From NCBI GenBank assembly GCA_007128495.1, contig SKXH01000268.1, positions 1 through 17,296 of the forward strand: a stretch of DNA of 17,296 nucleotides. Reading direction: 5' to 3'. The position numbers and the translations under genes are program-made. The DNA is from Bacteroidota bacterium. GTDB lineage: Bacteria; Bacteroidota; Ignavibacteria; T3Sed10-11. Below, piece after piece: positions 1 to 7,305 of this stretch (within the stretch, counting starts at the first letter, position 1; each line of letters opens with the position of its first letter). The notes beneath the pieces are model-generated. The model was not told where the DNA came from and ran no database searches. It saw nothing but the letters and a program-made list of their open reading frames with translations.

Positions 1-1753
1 CATCTTCCTGCATTGATTTTTTAATGTCGGCGGTTTTTTTACTGACCTTTTCGAGAGAGTCGGTAAACGGATAATAAAAATCATCAAGTACTTTTTTATA
101 CGATTGTTTTCCGGTTGCTATGGTATCGAGCTCATCCTCCATCTGCGCGGTAAATTTAACATTAAATATACCCGGAAAGTATTTCGTCAGCAGTTTATTT
201 ACTTCTTTGCCCAGCTCGGTCGGATGAATCTGACGGTCCTTCTGCTCAACATATTTTCGTTCAAGGATAGTTGAAATGATGAGCGAATATGTGCTCGGCC
301 GACCGATTCCCTTTGATTCCAATTCGCGTACGAGACTTGCTTCATTGTACGGCGGCGGTGGTTTTGTGAAATGCTGCTTCGGTAATACTTCAAGTAATTT
401 TGCCTTCTGTCCTACCGACAAGTTTGTCGGGATCGGGGATGACGGATCATCATCGTTTGCATTCGATCCGTTCGTACTCACGTCGTCATACGCCTGTAAA
501 AATCCTCTGAATTTAATGACCGATCCGCTCGCCCGGAACATAAAACGCCCGCCTTCGAGCTCTACGTTGACCTGTTCATATACAGCCGGCTCCATTTGTG
601 AAGCAATAAAGCGATTCCAGATAAGTTCGTATAACCGGAATAGATCCTTTTCAAGATATTTTTTCACCTTTTTCGGTTCGTAGTCAACGGATGTCGGACG
701 GATCGCCTCATGTGCATCCTGCGATGATTTCGCCTTTTTAAACTGGGGGGGACTTTTCGGGAGATACTCTTTTCCGTAATTGGAGTAAATATAATCGCGG
801 GCACCTGATACCGCCTCATTGCTAACCCGGACGCTGTCTGTTCGCATATAGGTTATCAGACCGACACTGCCTTCATCTCCCAATTCAATCCCCTCATAGA
901 GCCGCTGTGCGAGCGTCATTGTTTTTTTTGTGGAAAACCTGAGACGGGAAGCTGCTTCTTGTTGCATCGTGCTTGTGATGAATGGTGCCGAGGGATTTCG
1001 TTTAACATCCTTTTTCTGGATATTGGATATCGTATATGATTGAGCTTTTATTTCATCTACGATCTTTTTTGCATCTTCCTCAGAGCCGATTTTCTTTTGC
1101 TTGCCGTCAATCCGGTTAAGTTTTGCATAAAATTCCTCAGCCGAGTCGGGTTTAAACTGCCCGATGACAGACCAGTATTCTTCCGGCACAAATTTCTCGA
1201 TCTCCTCCGCACGTTCACATATTAACCGGAGCGCCACCGTCTGCACCCGGCCTGCTGAAAGGCCGTAATAAATTGTTTTCCATACAAATGGACTTACCCG
1301 GTACCCGACAATACGGTCCATGATGCGGCGTGCCTGTTGCGAGTAGACCAGCTTATCATCGAGTTTACGCCGGTTTTGCATTGCCTCGGTAATTCCTGAT
1401 TTTGTGATCTCGTGAAACAGCACCCGGTAAATATTATCGTTAACCTGCTCGAGCTCCTCGGCTATGTGCCAGGCAATCGCTTCGCCTTCACGGTCGGGGT
1501 CGGTCGCGATATATATGTCTTTTACATCTTTTGCTTTTTGTTTAAGTTTTTTCAGAACATCGGTTTTATTTTTTATCGTCTCATAGGTAGGTTCGTACCC
1601 GTTATCTACGTCAACGCCCAACTGGCTTTTCGGCAGGTTTTTTATATGACCGAACGACGCTTCAACGATAAATTCTTTTCCGAGATATTTATTAATAGTC
1701 TTTGCTTTTGAAGGTGACTCTACAACTATAAGTGATTTATCTTTTTTTGCCAT
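1..1753 (-). CDS. topA: DNA topoisomerase I, 3' end beyond window
   Basis: Type IA topoisomerase, which relaxes negatively supercoiled DNA through a transient 5'-phosphotyrosine link. I translated the minus strand from the ATG at 1753-1751; 584 codons are open up to the window edge. The TOPRIM domain is at the N-terminus, with the acidic residue of VESPSKAKT at E12 and the metal-binding DPDREGE at 85-91. The catalytic tyrosine is in the GLITYMRTDS motif, Y302 (codon 850-848). The usual C-terminal zinc-finger or related DNA-binding repeats are not in view, so the gene is cut by the edge rather than visibly broken. It follows smg after 65 nt, a pairing known in other bacteria. The start has only a weak Shine-Dalgarno but gives the standard N-terminus (MAKKDKSLIVVESPSKAKT). 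The identity is certain. Confidence 0.97.
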   Translation of the reverse strand, partial: MAKKDKSLIVVESPSKAKTINKYLGKEFIVEASFGHIKNLPKSQLGVDVDNGYEPTYETIKNKTDVLKKLKQKAKDVKDIYIATDPDREGEAIAWHIAEELEQVNDNIYRVLFHEITKSGITEAMQNRRKLDDKLVYSQQARRIMDRIVGYRVSPFVWKTIYYGLSAGRVQTVALRLICERAEEIEKFVPEEYWSVIGQFKPDSAEEFYAKLNRIDGKQKKIGSEEDAKKIVDEIKAQSYTISNIQKKDVKRNPSAPFITSTMQQEAASRLRFSTKKTMTLAQRLYEGIELGDEGSVGLITYMRTDSVRVSNEAVSGARDYIYSNYGKEYLPKSPPQFKKAKSSQDAHEAIRPTSVDYEPKKVKKYLEKDLFRLYELIWNRFIASQMEPAVYEQVNVELEGGRFMFRASGSVIKFRGFLQAYDDVSTNGSNANDDDPSSPIPTNLSVGQKAKLLEVLPKQHFTKPPPPYNEASLVRELESKGIGRPSTYSLIISTILERKYVEQKDRQIHPTELGKEVNKLLTKYFPGIFNVKFTAQMEDELDTIATGKQSYKKVLDDFYYPFTDSLEKVSKKTADIKKSMQED

Positions 1754-1767
1754 ACTGTTAAATAATG

Positions 1768-1796
1768 TTATTAAATAGGAATTAAATTCGTGACAA
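1768..1796 (-). promoter_or_regulatory. weak candidate promoter for topA
   Basis: In the 65-nt gap before topA the minus strand reads TTGTCA (1796-1791, 5 of 6 to the -35 consensus), a 17-nt spacer, then TAATAA (1773-1768, only 3 of 6 to the -10 consensus). The gap is AT-rich, which favours chance matches. It would give topA transcription independent of ybeY-smg. This is weak evidence. Confidence 0.22.
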
Positions 1797-1818
1797 GGTA
1801 CTACGCGGAAATAATCGT

Positions 1819-2277
1819 TTAATGGATTGTATCGTTTGATGATAACATAAATCTGCTTCCCGGCGTATTTCCTTCATCACGATCAAACATAACCGACCCG
1901 ACGATCGATTTTATATTTTTAAGATCTGCTTTATGAAATCCGGACATCATAACCCGTTCGATTATTAATTCCACTTCCATTTCATTGATGACGCCGAGTT
2001 CGCTTAAGAGGAGAACATACCCCTGGGCTTCCGGCTCTATGACCATCTTCTCGGCTTCATGAAAAACGCGGTAAGAGGTTCGCGGTTCTTTTCGTTCAGC
2101 AAGAAATATATTTTCTCCCAGCGAAATCTTATCAATAACCCAGCTCAATGCAGTGCTTATTTCCGTCTCGGTATAGCCGTAATCCGAAAGATCGCTCAGA
2201 TTGATATCACCGAGATCTTTATTGTCACGCATCTCCTTAATAATATAAACTATTATTTCAACTATTTTTTCTTGCAT
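1819..2277 (-). CDS. smg: Smg / DUF494 family protein
   Basis: Small protein of the Smg (DUF494) family, whose biochemical function is not established. The 152-aa length is close to the roughly 157 aa of the E. coli protein. Visible hallmarks are the N-terminal helix beginning MQEKIVEIIVYIIKEM, a YGYTETEISTALSWV segment around residues 33-47, and an EAQGYVLLLSELGVI segment around 83-97 followed by an acidic helix. In many bacteria smg lies immediately upstream of topA, and it does here (65 nt). It starts 24 nt after ybeY ends, with a GAAGG stretch about 12 nt before the ATG. Identification rests on remembered family sequence plus this conserved neighbourhood. Confidence 0.88.
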   Translation of the reverse strand: MQEKIVEIIVYIIKEMRDNKDLGDINLSDLSDYGYTETEISTALSWVIDKISLGENIFLAERKEPRTSYRVFHEAEKMVIEPEAQGYVLLLSELGVINEMEVELIIERVMMSGFHKADLKNIKSIVGSVMFDRDEGNTPGSRFMLSSNDTIH

Positions 2278-2301
2278 TATTCTAAAAACCTTCTATTTCG
2301 T

Positions 2302-2730
2302 TTACGAAATTTCAAACATTTCTAAATATTCATCCTCTTTTTGCTGCATAAAGGATCGTTCATCCGGTGTCGCGTCATCATATCCTATGATATGAAGAAC
2401 TCCATGTATAACCAATCTCGAAACTTCCCGGCGAACCGGAACGCTGTGTTCCTCTGCCTGCCGTTTGGCCTGATCGATACATACATAGACTTCTCCTTCA
2501 ACGACACCATTTTCCTCATCCAACGGAAAACTGATTACATCGGTTACATAATCGTGTTGTAAATATTTCTTATTTAATGCTTGTATTTCCTCGTCTTGAA
2601 CATACACAACACGAATTTCCGCATTTCGTTCCTCTTTATTCAGAACATATTCAACAAGACGTTTAGTTTCATCGACAAAAGCTTCACCATCCGGATGCTC
2701 CGCGAATACCTGTACCAGCATATCACTCAC
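2302..2730 (-). CDS. ybeY: Endoribonuclease YbeY (rRNA maturation factor)
   Basis: Metal-dependent endoribonuclease involved in 16S rRNA 3'-end maturation and ribosome quality control. The 142-aa protein has the TDVISFP motif at 63-69 and the metal site HGVLHIIGYDD at 109-119. In the E. coli enzyme three His bind zinc (H-x3-H-x5-H). Here the first two are H109 and H113, but the third position is D119, a substitution I also recall from Bacteroidota homologues. The start is GTG (2730-2728) and overlaps the stop of the preceding gene by 4 nt (GTGA), which suggests translational coupling. An in-frame ATG at codon 4 is the alternative start. It is followed by smg after 24 nt. Confidence 0.95.
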   Translation of the reverse strand: MSDMLVQVFAEHPDGEAFVDETKRLVEYVLNKEERNAEIRVVYVQDEEIQALNKKYLQHDYVTDVISFPLDEENGVVEGEVYVCIDQAKRQAEEHSVPVRREVSRLVIHGVLHIIGYDDATPDERSFMQQKEDEYLEMFEIS

Positions 2731-3170
2731 TTTTTATTTTCTTCGCTGGTAAGAACGTCTTCGGTGAGCGATAACGCGATCCCGGAGAGCATAACCTCAG
2801 GGCCGAGTTTGGTGAAGTCGCCGGTTAGTAATGATCGGTCAACATTCGCATACAGTGAACAACCGCCCTCGCGTTCAACGATCAGGCCACTTAATGTGCC
2901 GCCCTGTTCTCCAATAAAGGTAACCTCGCCCAACTCATTGCTAATAACATAACCGGAACAAAAGTGCAGTTGTAAATGCGTTGTATGAGTATACACCGAG
3001 ATGAGATTACCGGTTCGCTTGCCGATCGGTATATCCGGATAAACTTCCAGACTCAATTTACGTTTTTGTTCGGTGTTTTCAACCTCAAACCGGTATACAT
3101 TACCGACGTGCTTCGGCTCGACGCCGAGCGTTTGACCGATACGTGCTATGTCTTCATTTGTAAATTTCAC
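2727..3170 (-). CDS. Conserved-looking hypothetical protein, 147 aa
   Basis: I do not recognise this protein. It is 147 aa, has no signal peptide or membrane helix, and looks cytosolic. The N-terminus (KFTNEDIARIGQTLG) could be a short helix-turn-helix-like pair of helices. The rest alternates short beta-type stretches with glycine turns, and includes two Cys (C71 in LHFCSGY and C104 in EGGCSLY). The tail EDVLTSEENKK is charged. The start is GTG (3170-3168) with no clear Shine-Dalgarno. The stop overlaps the ybeY start by 4 nt, so it is probably cotranslated with the rRNA-processing enzyme, behind the strong promoter at 3329-3301. It is probably a real gene because of the coupling and because its frame spans the whole interval, but the function is unknown. 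Confidence 0.8.
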   Translation of the reverse strand: MKFTNEDIARIGQTLGVEPKHVGNVYRFEVENTEQKRKLSLEVYPDIPIGKRTGNLISVYTHTTHLQLHFCSGYVISNELGEVTFIGEQGGTLSGLIVEREGGCSLYANVDRSLLTGDFTKLGPEVMLSGIALSLTEDVLTSEENKK

Positions 3171-3220
3171 GTCGTTGGTTAATTTTTATAATATTGTTAT
3201 ATAGTGCTCTGTAATAAAAT

Positions 3221-3256
3221 CCCCGATCGGCATTTAAACTACGTACCTGAACGGGG
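3221..3256 (-). other. possible weak hairpin in 5' leader
   Basis: On the minus strand CCCCG (3256-3252) can pair with CGGGG (3225-3221) across a 26-nt loop, followed by ATTTTATT. It lies in the roughly 120-nt leader downstream of the promoter at 3329-3301. The stem is only 5 bp and the loop is long, so this may be chance. It could be an attenuator or a leader structure. Confidence 0.2.
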
Positions 3257-3300
3257 AGAATATATCATCCATAAGAATATACAAAGTTCTCATTGCGTTT

Positions 3301-3329
3301 AATATAACCACCGATAGTGCTAATGTCAA
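3301..3329 (-). promoter_or_regulatory. sigma70-type promoter for the hypothetical-ybeY-smg-topA operon
   Basis: Reading the minus strand, TTGACA (3329-3324, perfect -35) is followed by exactly 17 nt and then TATATT (3306-3301, 5 of 6 to TATAAT). It lies in the 172-nt gap between the hydrolase stop (3343) and the next start (3170), the longest non-coding stretch between genes here. Transcription would begin near 3294, leaving a leader of about 120 nt. This is the best promoter-like match I noticed in the window. It marks the head of a separate downstream operon. Confidence 0.7.
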
Positions 3330-3342
3330 GCGCTCAATTCGA

Positions 3343-4242
3343 CTATACTGAAACCTCTAATCCTTCCGCAGCCGCTATACATTCGGGTTTATGGGACTTA
3401 TTGAGCAATTCTCTTCTACAATTTTCTACGATATCATCAATATCAGCATCGGTATGATGCGGTCCGTGATGAAATAATATCAATTTTTTAACCCGCGCTT
3501 GTACTGCCATTTCAACGGCGAATCGGTAATCCGAGTGTCCCCAGAATGCTTTGTGCTTATATTCATTCGGTGTAAACATACTATCGTGGATCAGTACATC
3601 CGCATCTTTTGCAAAATCTGCAATTCGAGAATTGGGGTTACCGTCAACCTGTTTGAACAGCTCGACGACGGGCTTTTCAACCTTGTTCAAATCCGAATCA
3701 CTCTGTTCTTTATTAAACGGCTCATTATCACTTATATATACGAACGATTTACCGCCATGGGTAATCCTGAATCCCAGTGCATAGCCGGGATGGTTTACAT
3801 ACCGTGCATCGATCGTGGTGGAACCGATAGTAAACGTTTCCTCTCCAATATCCCGAAAGCTAATTTTAGCTTTAAGTTCATCGAATTGCAGCGGAAAATA
3901 CATTGCCTGCATCTGGTCCGACATTATCCTTTGTAATGATATACCGTTGTGGTTGCTGCCGATTATGGTAAATTCATTGTGTTCATGGTTAGCGGGAAGA
4001 AAAAACGGAAATCCCTGTATATGATCCCAATGGGTATGGGTTAAAAGCACGTGGGCTTTTACGGATTGATTTCGCTCCATAAGATAATCACCGAAGGTCG
4101 AGATACCTGTTCCGGCATCCAGGATCAGCAGCGTTTCATCATCCGGACGAACTTCTAAGCAAGGTGTATTTCCACCATACCGGATCGTCTTCTGACCGGG
4201 AGTTGGAATTGAACCCCGCACACCCCAGAATTTGATTTTCAT
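3343..4242 (-). CDS. MBL-fold metallo-hydrolase (cyclic phosphodiesterase / PhnP-like)
   Basis: Metallo-beta-lactamase-fold hydrolase of 299 aa with a dinuclear metal site. The N-terminus MKIKFWGVRGSIPTPG and the YGGNTPCLEV stretch (22-31) are typical of the COG1235-like group annotated as phosphoribosyl cyclic phosphodiesterase or cAMP/cGMP phosphodiesterase. The metal motif HTHWDH is at 69-74. Further likely ligands are H151 (NHPG), D172 (SDNE) and H258/H259 (FHHGP), with GHSD at 235-238. There is no signal peptide, so it should be cytosolic. The start ATG overlaps the preceding gene's stop by 4 nt (ATGA), so the two are coupled. The fold is certain, but the substrate cannot be told from sequence; a nucleotide-type cyclic phosphodiester is a guess from family annotation. 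Confidence 0.9.
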   Translation of the reverse strand: MKIKFWGVRGSIPTPGQKTIRYGGNTPCLEVRPDDETLLILDAGTGISTFGDYLMERNQSVKAHVLLTHTHWDHIQGFPFFLPANHEHNEFTIIGSNHNGISLQRIMSDQMQAMYFPLQFDELKAKISFRDIGEETFTIGSTTIDARYVNHPGYALGFRITHGGKSFVYISDNEPFNKEQSDSDLNKVEKPVVELFKQVDGNPNSRIADFAKDADVLIHDSMFTPNEYKHKAFWGHSDYRFAVEMAVQARVKKLILFHHGPHHTDADIDDIVENCRRELLNKSHKPECIAAAEGLEVSV

Positions 4243-4811
4243 GTCTGTGATACTCCCAATTTGCTTTGACTATATGAACGTACGTAATTTTTATAGTTCT
4301 CTGCTGATTGATTGATCTGTTCTTTTTCATCGTCACGAAGTTCCCGTATAACTTTCGCGGGAACACCGGCGACAAGCACTCCTTCAGGCACCTGCATACC
4401 TTCTCGAACCACAGCGCCCGCAGCTATCAGACTATGACTCCCGACAATCGCTGCATCGAGTATCTTTGCTCCCATGCCGATCAAAACGGTATCTCTTATG
4501 GTACAACCGTGTAAAATTGCACCATGCCCGATCGTTACCTTCGAGCCGATATTAAGCGAATATTTTTTATGGGTAACGTGCAGCATACAAAGATCCTGAA
4601 CGTTGGTCATAGCACCGATACGAATAGAATTTACATCGCCCCGTATAACTGCGTTAAACCAAACAGAAGAATCACTGCCTATTTCAACATCACCGACGAT
4701 CCACGCACCGGGAGCAACGAATACATTGGAATGTAAACGGGGAGTTATCCCCTGATAGGTTATTACCTGTCGCTCATATATTTGGGTGGGGTCCATCCTG
4801 GGCGATCCCAT
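4239..4811 (-). CDS. Gamma carbonic anhydrase family hexapeptide-repeat protein
   Basis: Left-handed beta-helix protein of the YrdA/gamma-carbonic-anhydrase family, normally a trimer with metals at subunit interfaces. The hexapeptide pattern runs from about residue 29 to 150. The metal-binding histidines are present: H78 in CMLHV, H96 in TIGHG and H101 in ILHGC. R58-G59-D60 (RGDVNSIRIG) matches the family. Length is 190 aa against a usual 170-185. The start at 4811 overlaps the end of the DUF3108 gene by 49 nt; a second ATG at codon 6 (4796) would cut this to 34 nt. No later plausible start precedes the conserved beta-helix, so an overlap is unavoidable. Most family members have no demonstrated carbonic anhydrase activity, so the activity is uncertain. 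Confidence 0.92.
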   Translation of the reverse strand: MGSPRMDPTQIYERQVITYQGITPRLHSNVFVAPGAWIVGDVEIGSDSSVWFNAVIRGDVNSIRIGAMTNVQDLCMLHVTHKKYSLNIGSKVTIGHGAILHGCTIRDTVLIGMGAKILDAAIVGSHSLIAAGAVVREGMQVPEGVLVAGVPAKVIRELRDDEKEQINQSAENYKNYVRSYSQSKLGVSQT

Positions 4812-5599
4812 TCAATTAATTCGATGGTAACATTTCCGATAAGTACCCGCAACTTTGCCTCAATGGGGACAGCGGCATCGTCATTTGTAAACCATCCCCG
4901 GAATGCTCCGGACAATCCGAAAATACCGCTGAAGTTTGCATTCCCTCTTAATTCTATAACATCGACCGGGTAATCAGTTACTTTAGATTTTTTCCCGTCA
5001 CGCTTTCCATTAAAAACAAAATCGGTCGTCACAGCATCTTTGTTTATCAAAGTCGGTATTGTCATGTCAACTTCCGACCGGATAAATCCCCGCGCAAAGT
5101 AAAAAAGAGACAATCCGTCTTGTAAATAGCCCTCGATGTCAAGTGTATCTGTCGCCATCACATTTCCTCGCGCCCCTTCCTCCACCTCTACATTCATCAT
5201 ATCATAATCAAAATTGAAGCGTGTGACATCCCACGAATCTTTATTCCGTTCAAGCGCTTCAAACCAGATCGAATAAAAATCAGACGTCATATCCGAAGAA
5301 TAGATATGATGAAGCGAAACAAACGGCACTCCTGAATATGATGCTATATCTGCATCCGCGTGATACAATCTGCCGTTTTCCGTTTCCACAGCCCCGTTAA
5401 CAGTAACGGTTATTTCACCTAAACTAATAAACCCGTACCGGACTCTATATACGAGTTTTTCACCGACAACAAATACATTCTCGTTGCCTTTGATTTCGGG
5501 TATAGCAATATTTTTCTCACGTTCTGAAGAGATTAGTATTGCCATACCGGAAAATACGACCATACCGGCGATCAATATCGCCAACCGTCCCATTCGCAT
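4763..5599 (-). CDS. DUF3108 domain-containing envelope protein
   Basis: Protein of 278 aa with an N-terminal hydrophobic segment at about 6-24 (signal anchor or signal peptide). A DUF3108-like beta-rich domain follows from about residue 40 (VGEKLVYRVRYGFISLGEI) to the C-terminus (VLIGNVTIELIEW). DUF3108 proteins are periplasmic or envelope proteins of unknown function. This one has the typical opening, in which a membrane-proximal strand pair is followed by the YHADADIAS-type strand. The start ATG at 5599 is preceded by GGGGAT; an ATG two codons later is possible. It sits 21 nt after the S41 protease gene and overlaps the gamma-carbonic-anhydrase-like gene. The context suggests cell-envelope upkeep; the precise role is unknown. 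Confidence 0.85.
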   Translation of the reverse strand: MRMGRLAILIAGMVVFSGMAILISSEREKNIAIPEIKGNENVFVVGEKLVYRVRYGFISLGEITVTVNGAVETENGRLYHADADIASYSGVPFVSLHHIYSSDMTSDFYSIWFEALERNKDSWDVTRFNFDYDMMNVEVEEGARGNVMATDTLDIEGYLQDGLSLFYFARGFIRSEVDMTIPTLINKDAVTTDFVFNGKRDGKKSKVTDYPVDVIELRGNANFSGIFGLSGAFRGWFTNDDAAVPIEAKLRVLIGNVTIELIEWDRPGWTPPKYMSDR

Positions 5600-5620
5600 T
5601 AATGATCCCCGATTGCCTCT

Positions 5621-7240
5621 CTATTCAATCTCTTCAGTTATTAGTCGCTGAAGCTCGGGGAACAAACTCACCGCTCGCTGAAACTGTTCATCCGATTCAA
5701 GTCTACTAACGTAAAAGCCGTTGTCACCGTGAAGAGCACGACCGATTTCAGACTTCAAGAACGACTTTAAGAACGCCTGATCTTTTTCTACATGTTCTTC
5801 CTTTACGGTAACGTCGTTTTCCCTCACAAACTCGAGGAACTCATTAAAATGTTCATTCGTGATCGTAAATTCGCTGCGGAATTTTTCAAGGTCATCTCCA
5901 TATCTGTCCTGCAACCTTTGCCCCTCCCGTTCCATATAGTGCGAATGAAAGAGTCTGATCAAATTTTTACTGATGATCCGCGTACCGAGTTCCGTCCATC
6001 GAGAACTTCTGACGATCACATCGGGAGTAATACCGCCGCCGCCATATACAATGCGTCCGCCATCGGTATAATACACGGGCTGTTCGCTTGTGTCTGCTTC
6101 GAGCGGTTCAAATGCATCTTCGTCCTCTTCTCTATCGACATCCTGATGCCATGCCTCCATACGATATGCTTCTGCACCTTTATCATAAGGACGCTGGATC
6201 AACCGACCGCTCGGCGTAAAATATTTAGCGGTAGTTAAGCGGAACGCAGAGCCATCACGCAGATCAAATTGCCGTTGTACAAGTCCTTTTCCGAAACTGC
6301 GTTCACCGACAATAAGTCCGCGGTCCCAATCCTGAACAGCACCGGATACAATTTCACTTGCCGATGCAGAGCCCGGGTTGATCAGAATGATAAGGGGCAG
6401 GTCTTCGTATCGACTACCCGACGTTGCTCTATATTCCTCATTAAACTGGGGGTTGCGTCCCTGTGTATAGACGATCTTTTTGCCGCTCGGGATAAATACA
6501 TCGGCCATCTTAAACGCTTCCTCGAGATAGCCGCCCGGATTATTTCGAAGGTCAAGCACCAACCGCTTCATTCCCTGTTCATAGAGCTCATCCAGGCCTT
6601 CCATAAACTCGTTGTACGTTGTAGCAGCGTACCGGTTGACGCGAATGTAACCTGTCTCGTTATCATACATAAGCGAAGCATCGACCGTATAAAGCGGTAT
6701 TTTATCACGGGTTATCTCAAACTGCAATTTATCAGTTAATCCGGCTCGAACGATATCCACAGTAACCTTTGTCCCTTTCGGACCGCGAAGTTTCGATTGA
6801 ACGTCGTCATTAGTGAGACCGATCGCCGACTCACCCTCAATTCTAACTATCCTGTCGCCGGATTGAATACCGAGCCGGTCACTCGGACCGCCGGATACAG
6901 GAGCCACAACGTTTATTGTGTCGCGAAGGATTTCAAACTGAATGCCGATTCCTTCAAAACTACCGCGAAATTCTTCCTGTACACGCTGCATTTGATCGAC
7001 CGGAATATATACCGAGTGTGGATCGAGGGAATTCAGCATACCTTTAACTGCATTCTCAACCAACTCCTTGGAATCGACCTCCTCGACATAATAACGCTCG
7101 GTGAGCGAAATTACCTCGGTAAACTTCTTCATTTGTTCATAGATGGTATCACCGGAAATTAGGTTGTTATACTGCGTTCCAATAAACATCGCAGTCACAA
7201 CCAGGAAGATGACCATCGGAATAGAAATACGCCTTTTCAT
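5621..7240 (-). CDS. S41 family C-terminal processing peptidase (CtpA-like)
   Basis: Periplasmic, membrane-anchored serine protease of the Ctp/Prc type, which cleaves proteins near their C-termini. Residues below are numbered from the upstream ATG at 7255, giving 544 aa. A membrane segment lies at about 10-30. A helical N-terminal part includes the conserved LDPHSVYIP (77-85). The PDZ domain is at about 100-183 (EGIGIQFE, SGGPSDRLGIQSGDRI). The S41 core is at about 186-370 with LDLRNNPGG (234-242). The catalytic Ser should be S298 in GSASASE and the Lys K323 in FGKG, 25 residues apart as in E. coli Prc. An acidic insert lies near 370-393. I prefer the ATG at codon 6 (7240), because GAAAGAGGG sits at proper spacing before it. 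Neighbours are a Wzi-like gene upstream and DUF3108 downstream. Confidence 0.95.
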   Translation of the reverse strand: MKRRISIPMVIFLVVTAMFIGTQYNNLISGDTIYEQMKKFTEVISLTERYYVEEVDSKELVENAVKGMLNSLDPHSVYIPVDQMQRVQEEFRGSFEGIGIQFEILRDTINVVAPVSGGPSDRLGIQSGDRIVRIEGESAIGLTNDDVQSKLRGPKGTKVTVDIVRAGLTDKLQFEITRDKIPLYTVDASLMYDNETGYIRVNRYAATTYNEFMEGLDELYEQGMKRLVLDLRNNPGGYLEEAFKMADVFIPSGKKIVYTQGRNPQFNEEYRATSGSRYEDLPLIILINPGSASASEIVSGAVQDWDRGLIVGERSFGKGLVQRQFDLRDGSAFRLTTAKYFTPSGRLIQRPYDKGAEAYRMEAWHQDVDREEDEDAFEPLEADTSEQPVYYTDGGRIVYGGGGITPDVIVRSSRWTELGTRIISKNLIRLFHSHYMEREGQRLQDRYGDDLEKFRSEFTITNEHFNEFLEFVRENDVTVKEEHVEKDQAFLKSFLKSEIGRALHGDNGFYVSRLESDEQFQRAVSLFPELQRLITEEIE

Positions 7241-7275
7241 AATCCCTCTTTCCATTTTATTTATTTTAATAAATT

Positions 7276-7291
7276 AAAGTTTCCAAACTTT
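7276..7291. repeat. 16-bp perfect inverted repeat upstream of the S41 protease
   Basis: The sequence AAAGTTTCCAAACTTT is its own reverse complement apart from a two-base centre (7-bp arms). It lies in the short gap between the Wzi-like gene stop (7306) and the protease start (7240). It could be a repressor operator or, with flanking T/A, a weak terminator-like hairpin. The central loop is too tight for the full stem as RNA. Confidence 0.45.
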
Positions 7292-7305
7292 GTATGTGCT
7301 TTATA

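Noticed and set aside
276..683. Plus-strand open frame of 135 codons
   Set aside because: It is antisense to the topA catalytic region, which carries all the family motifs; the frame has no recognisable domain.
5792..6739. Plus-strand open frames of about 150 codons opposite the S41 protease gene
   Set aside because: Antisense shadows of a gene whose catalytic motifs and domain order are intact.
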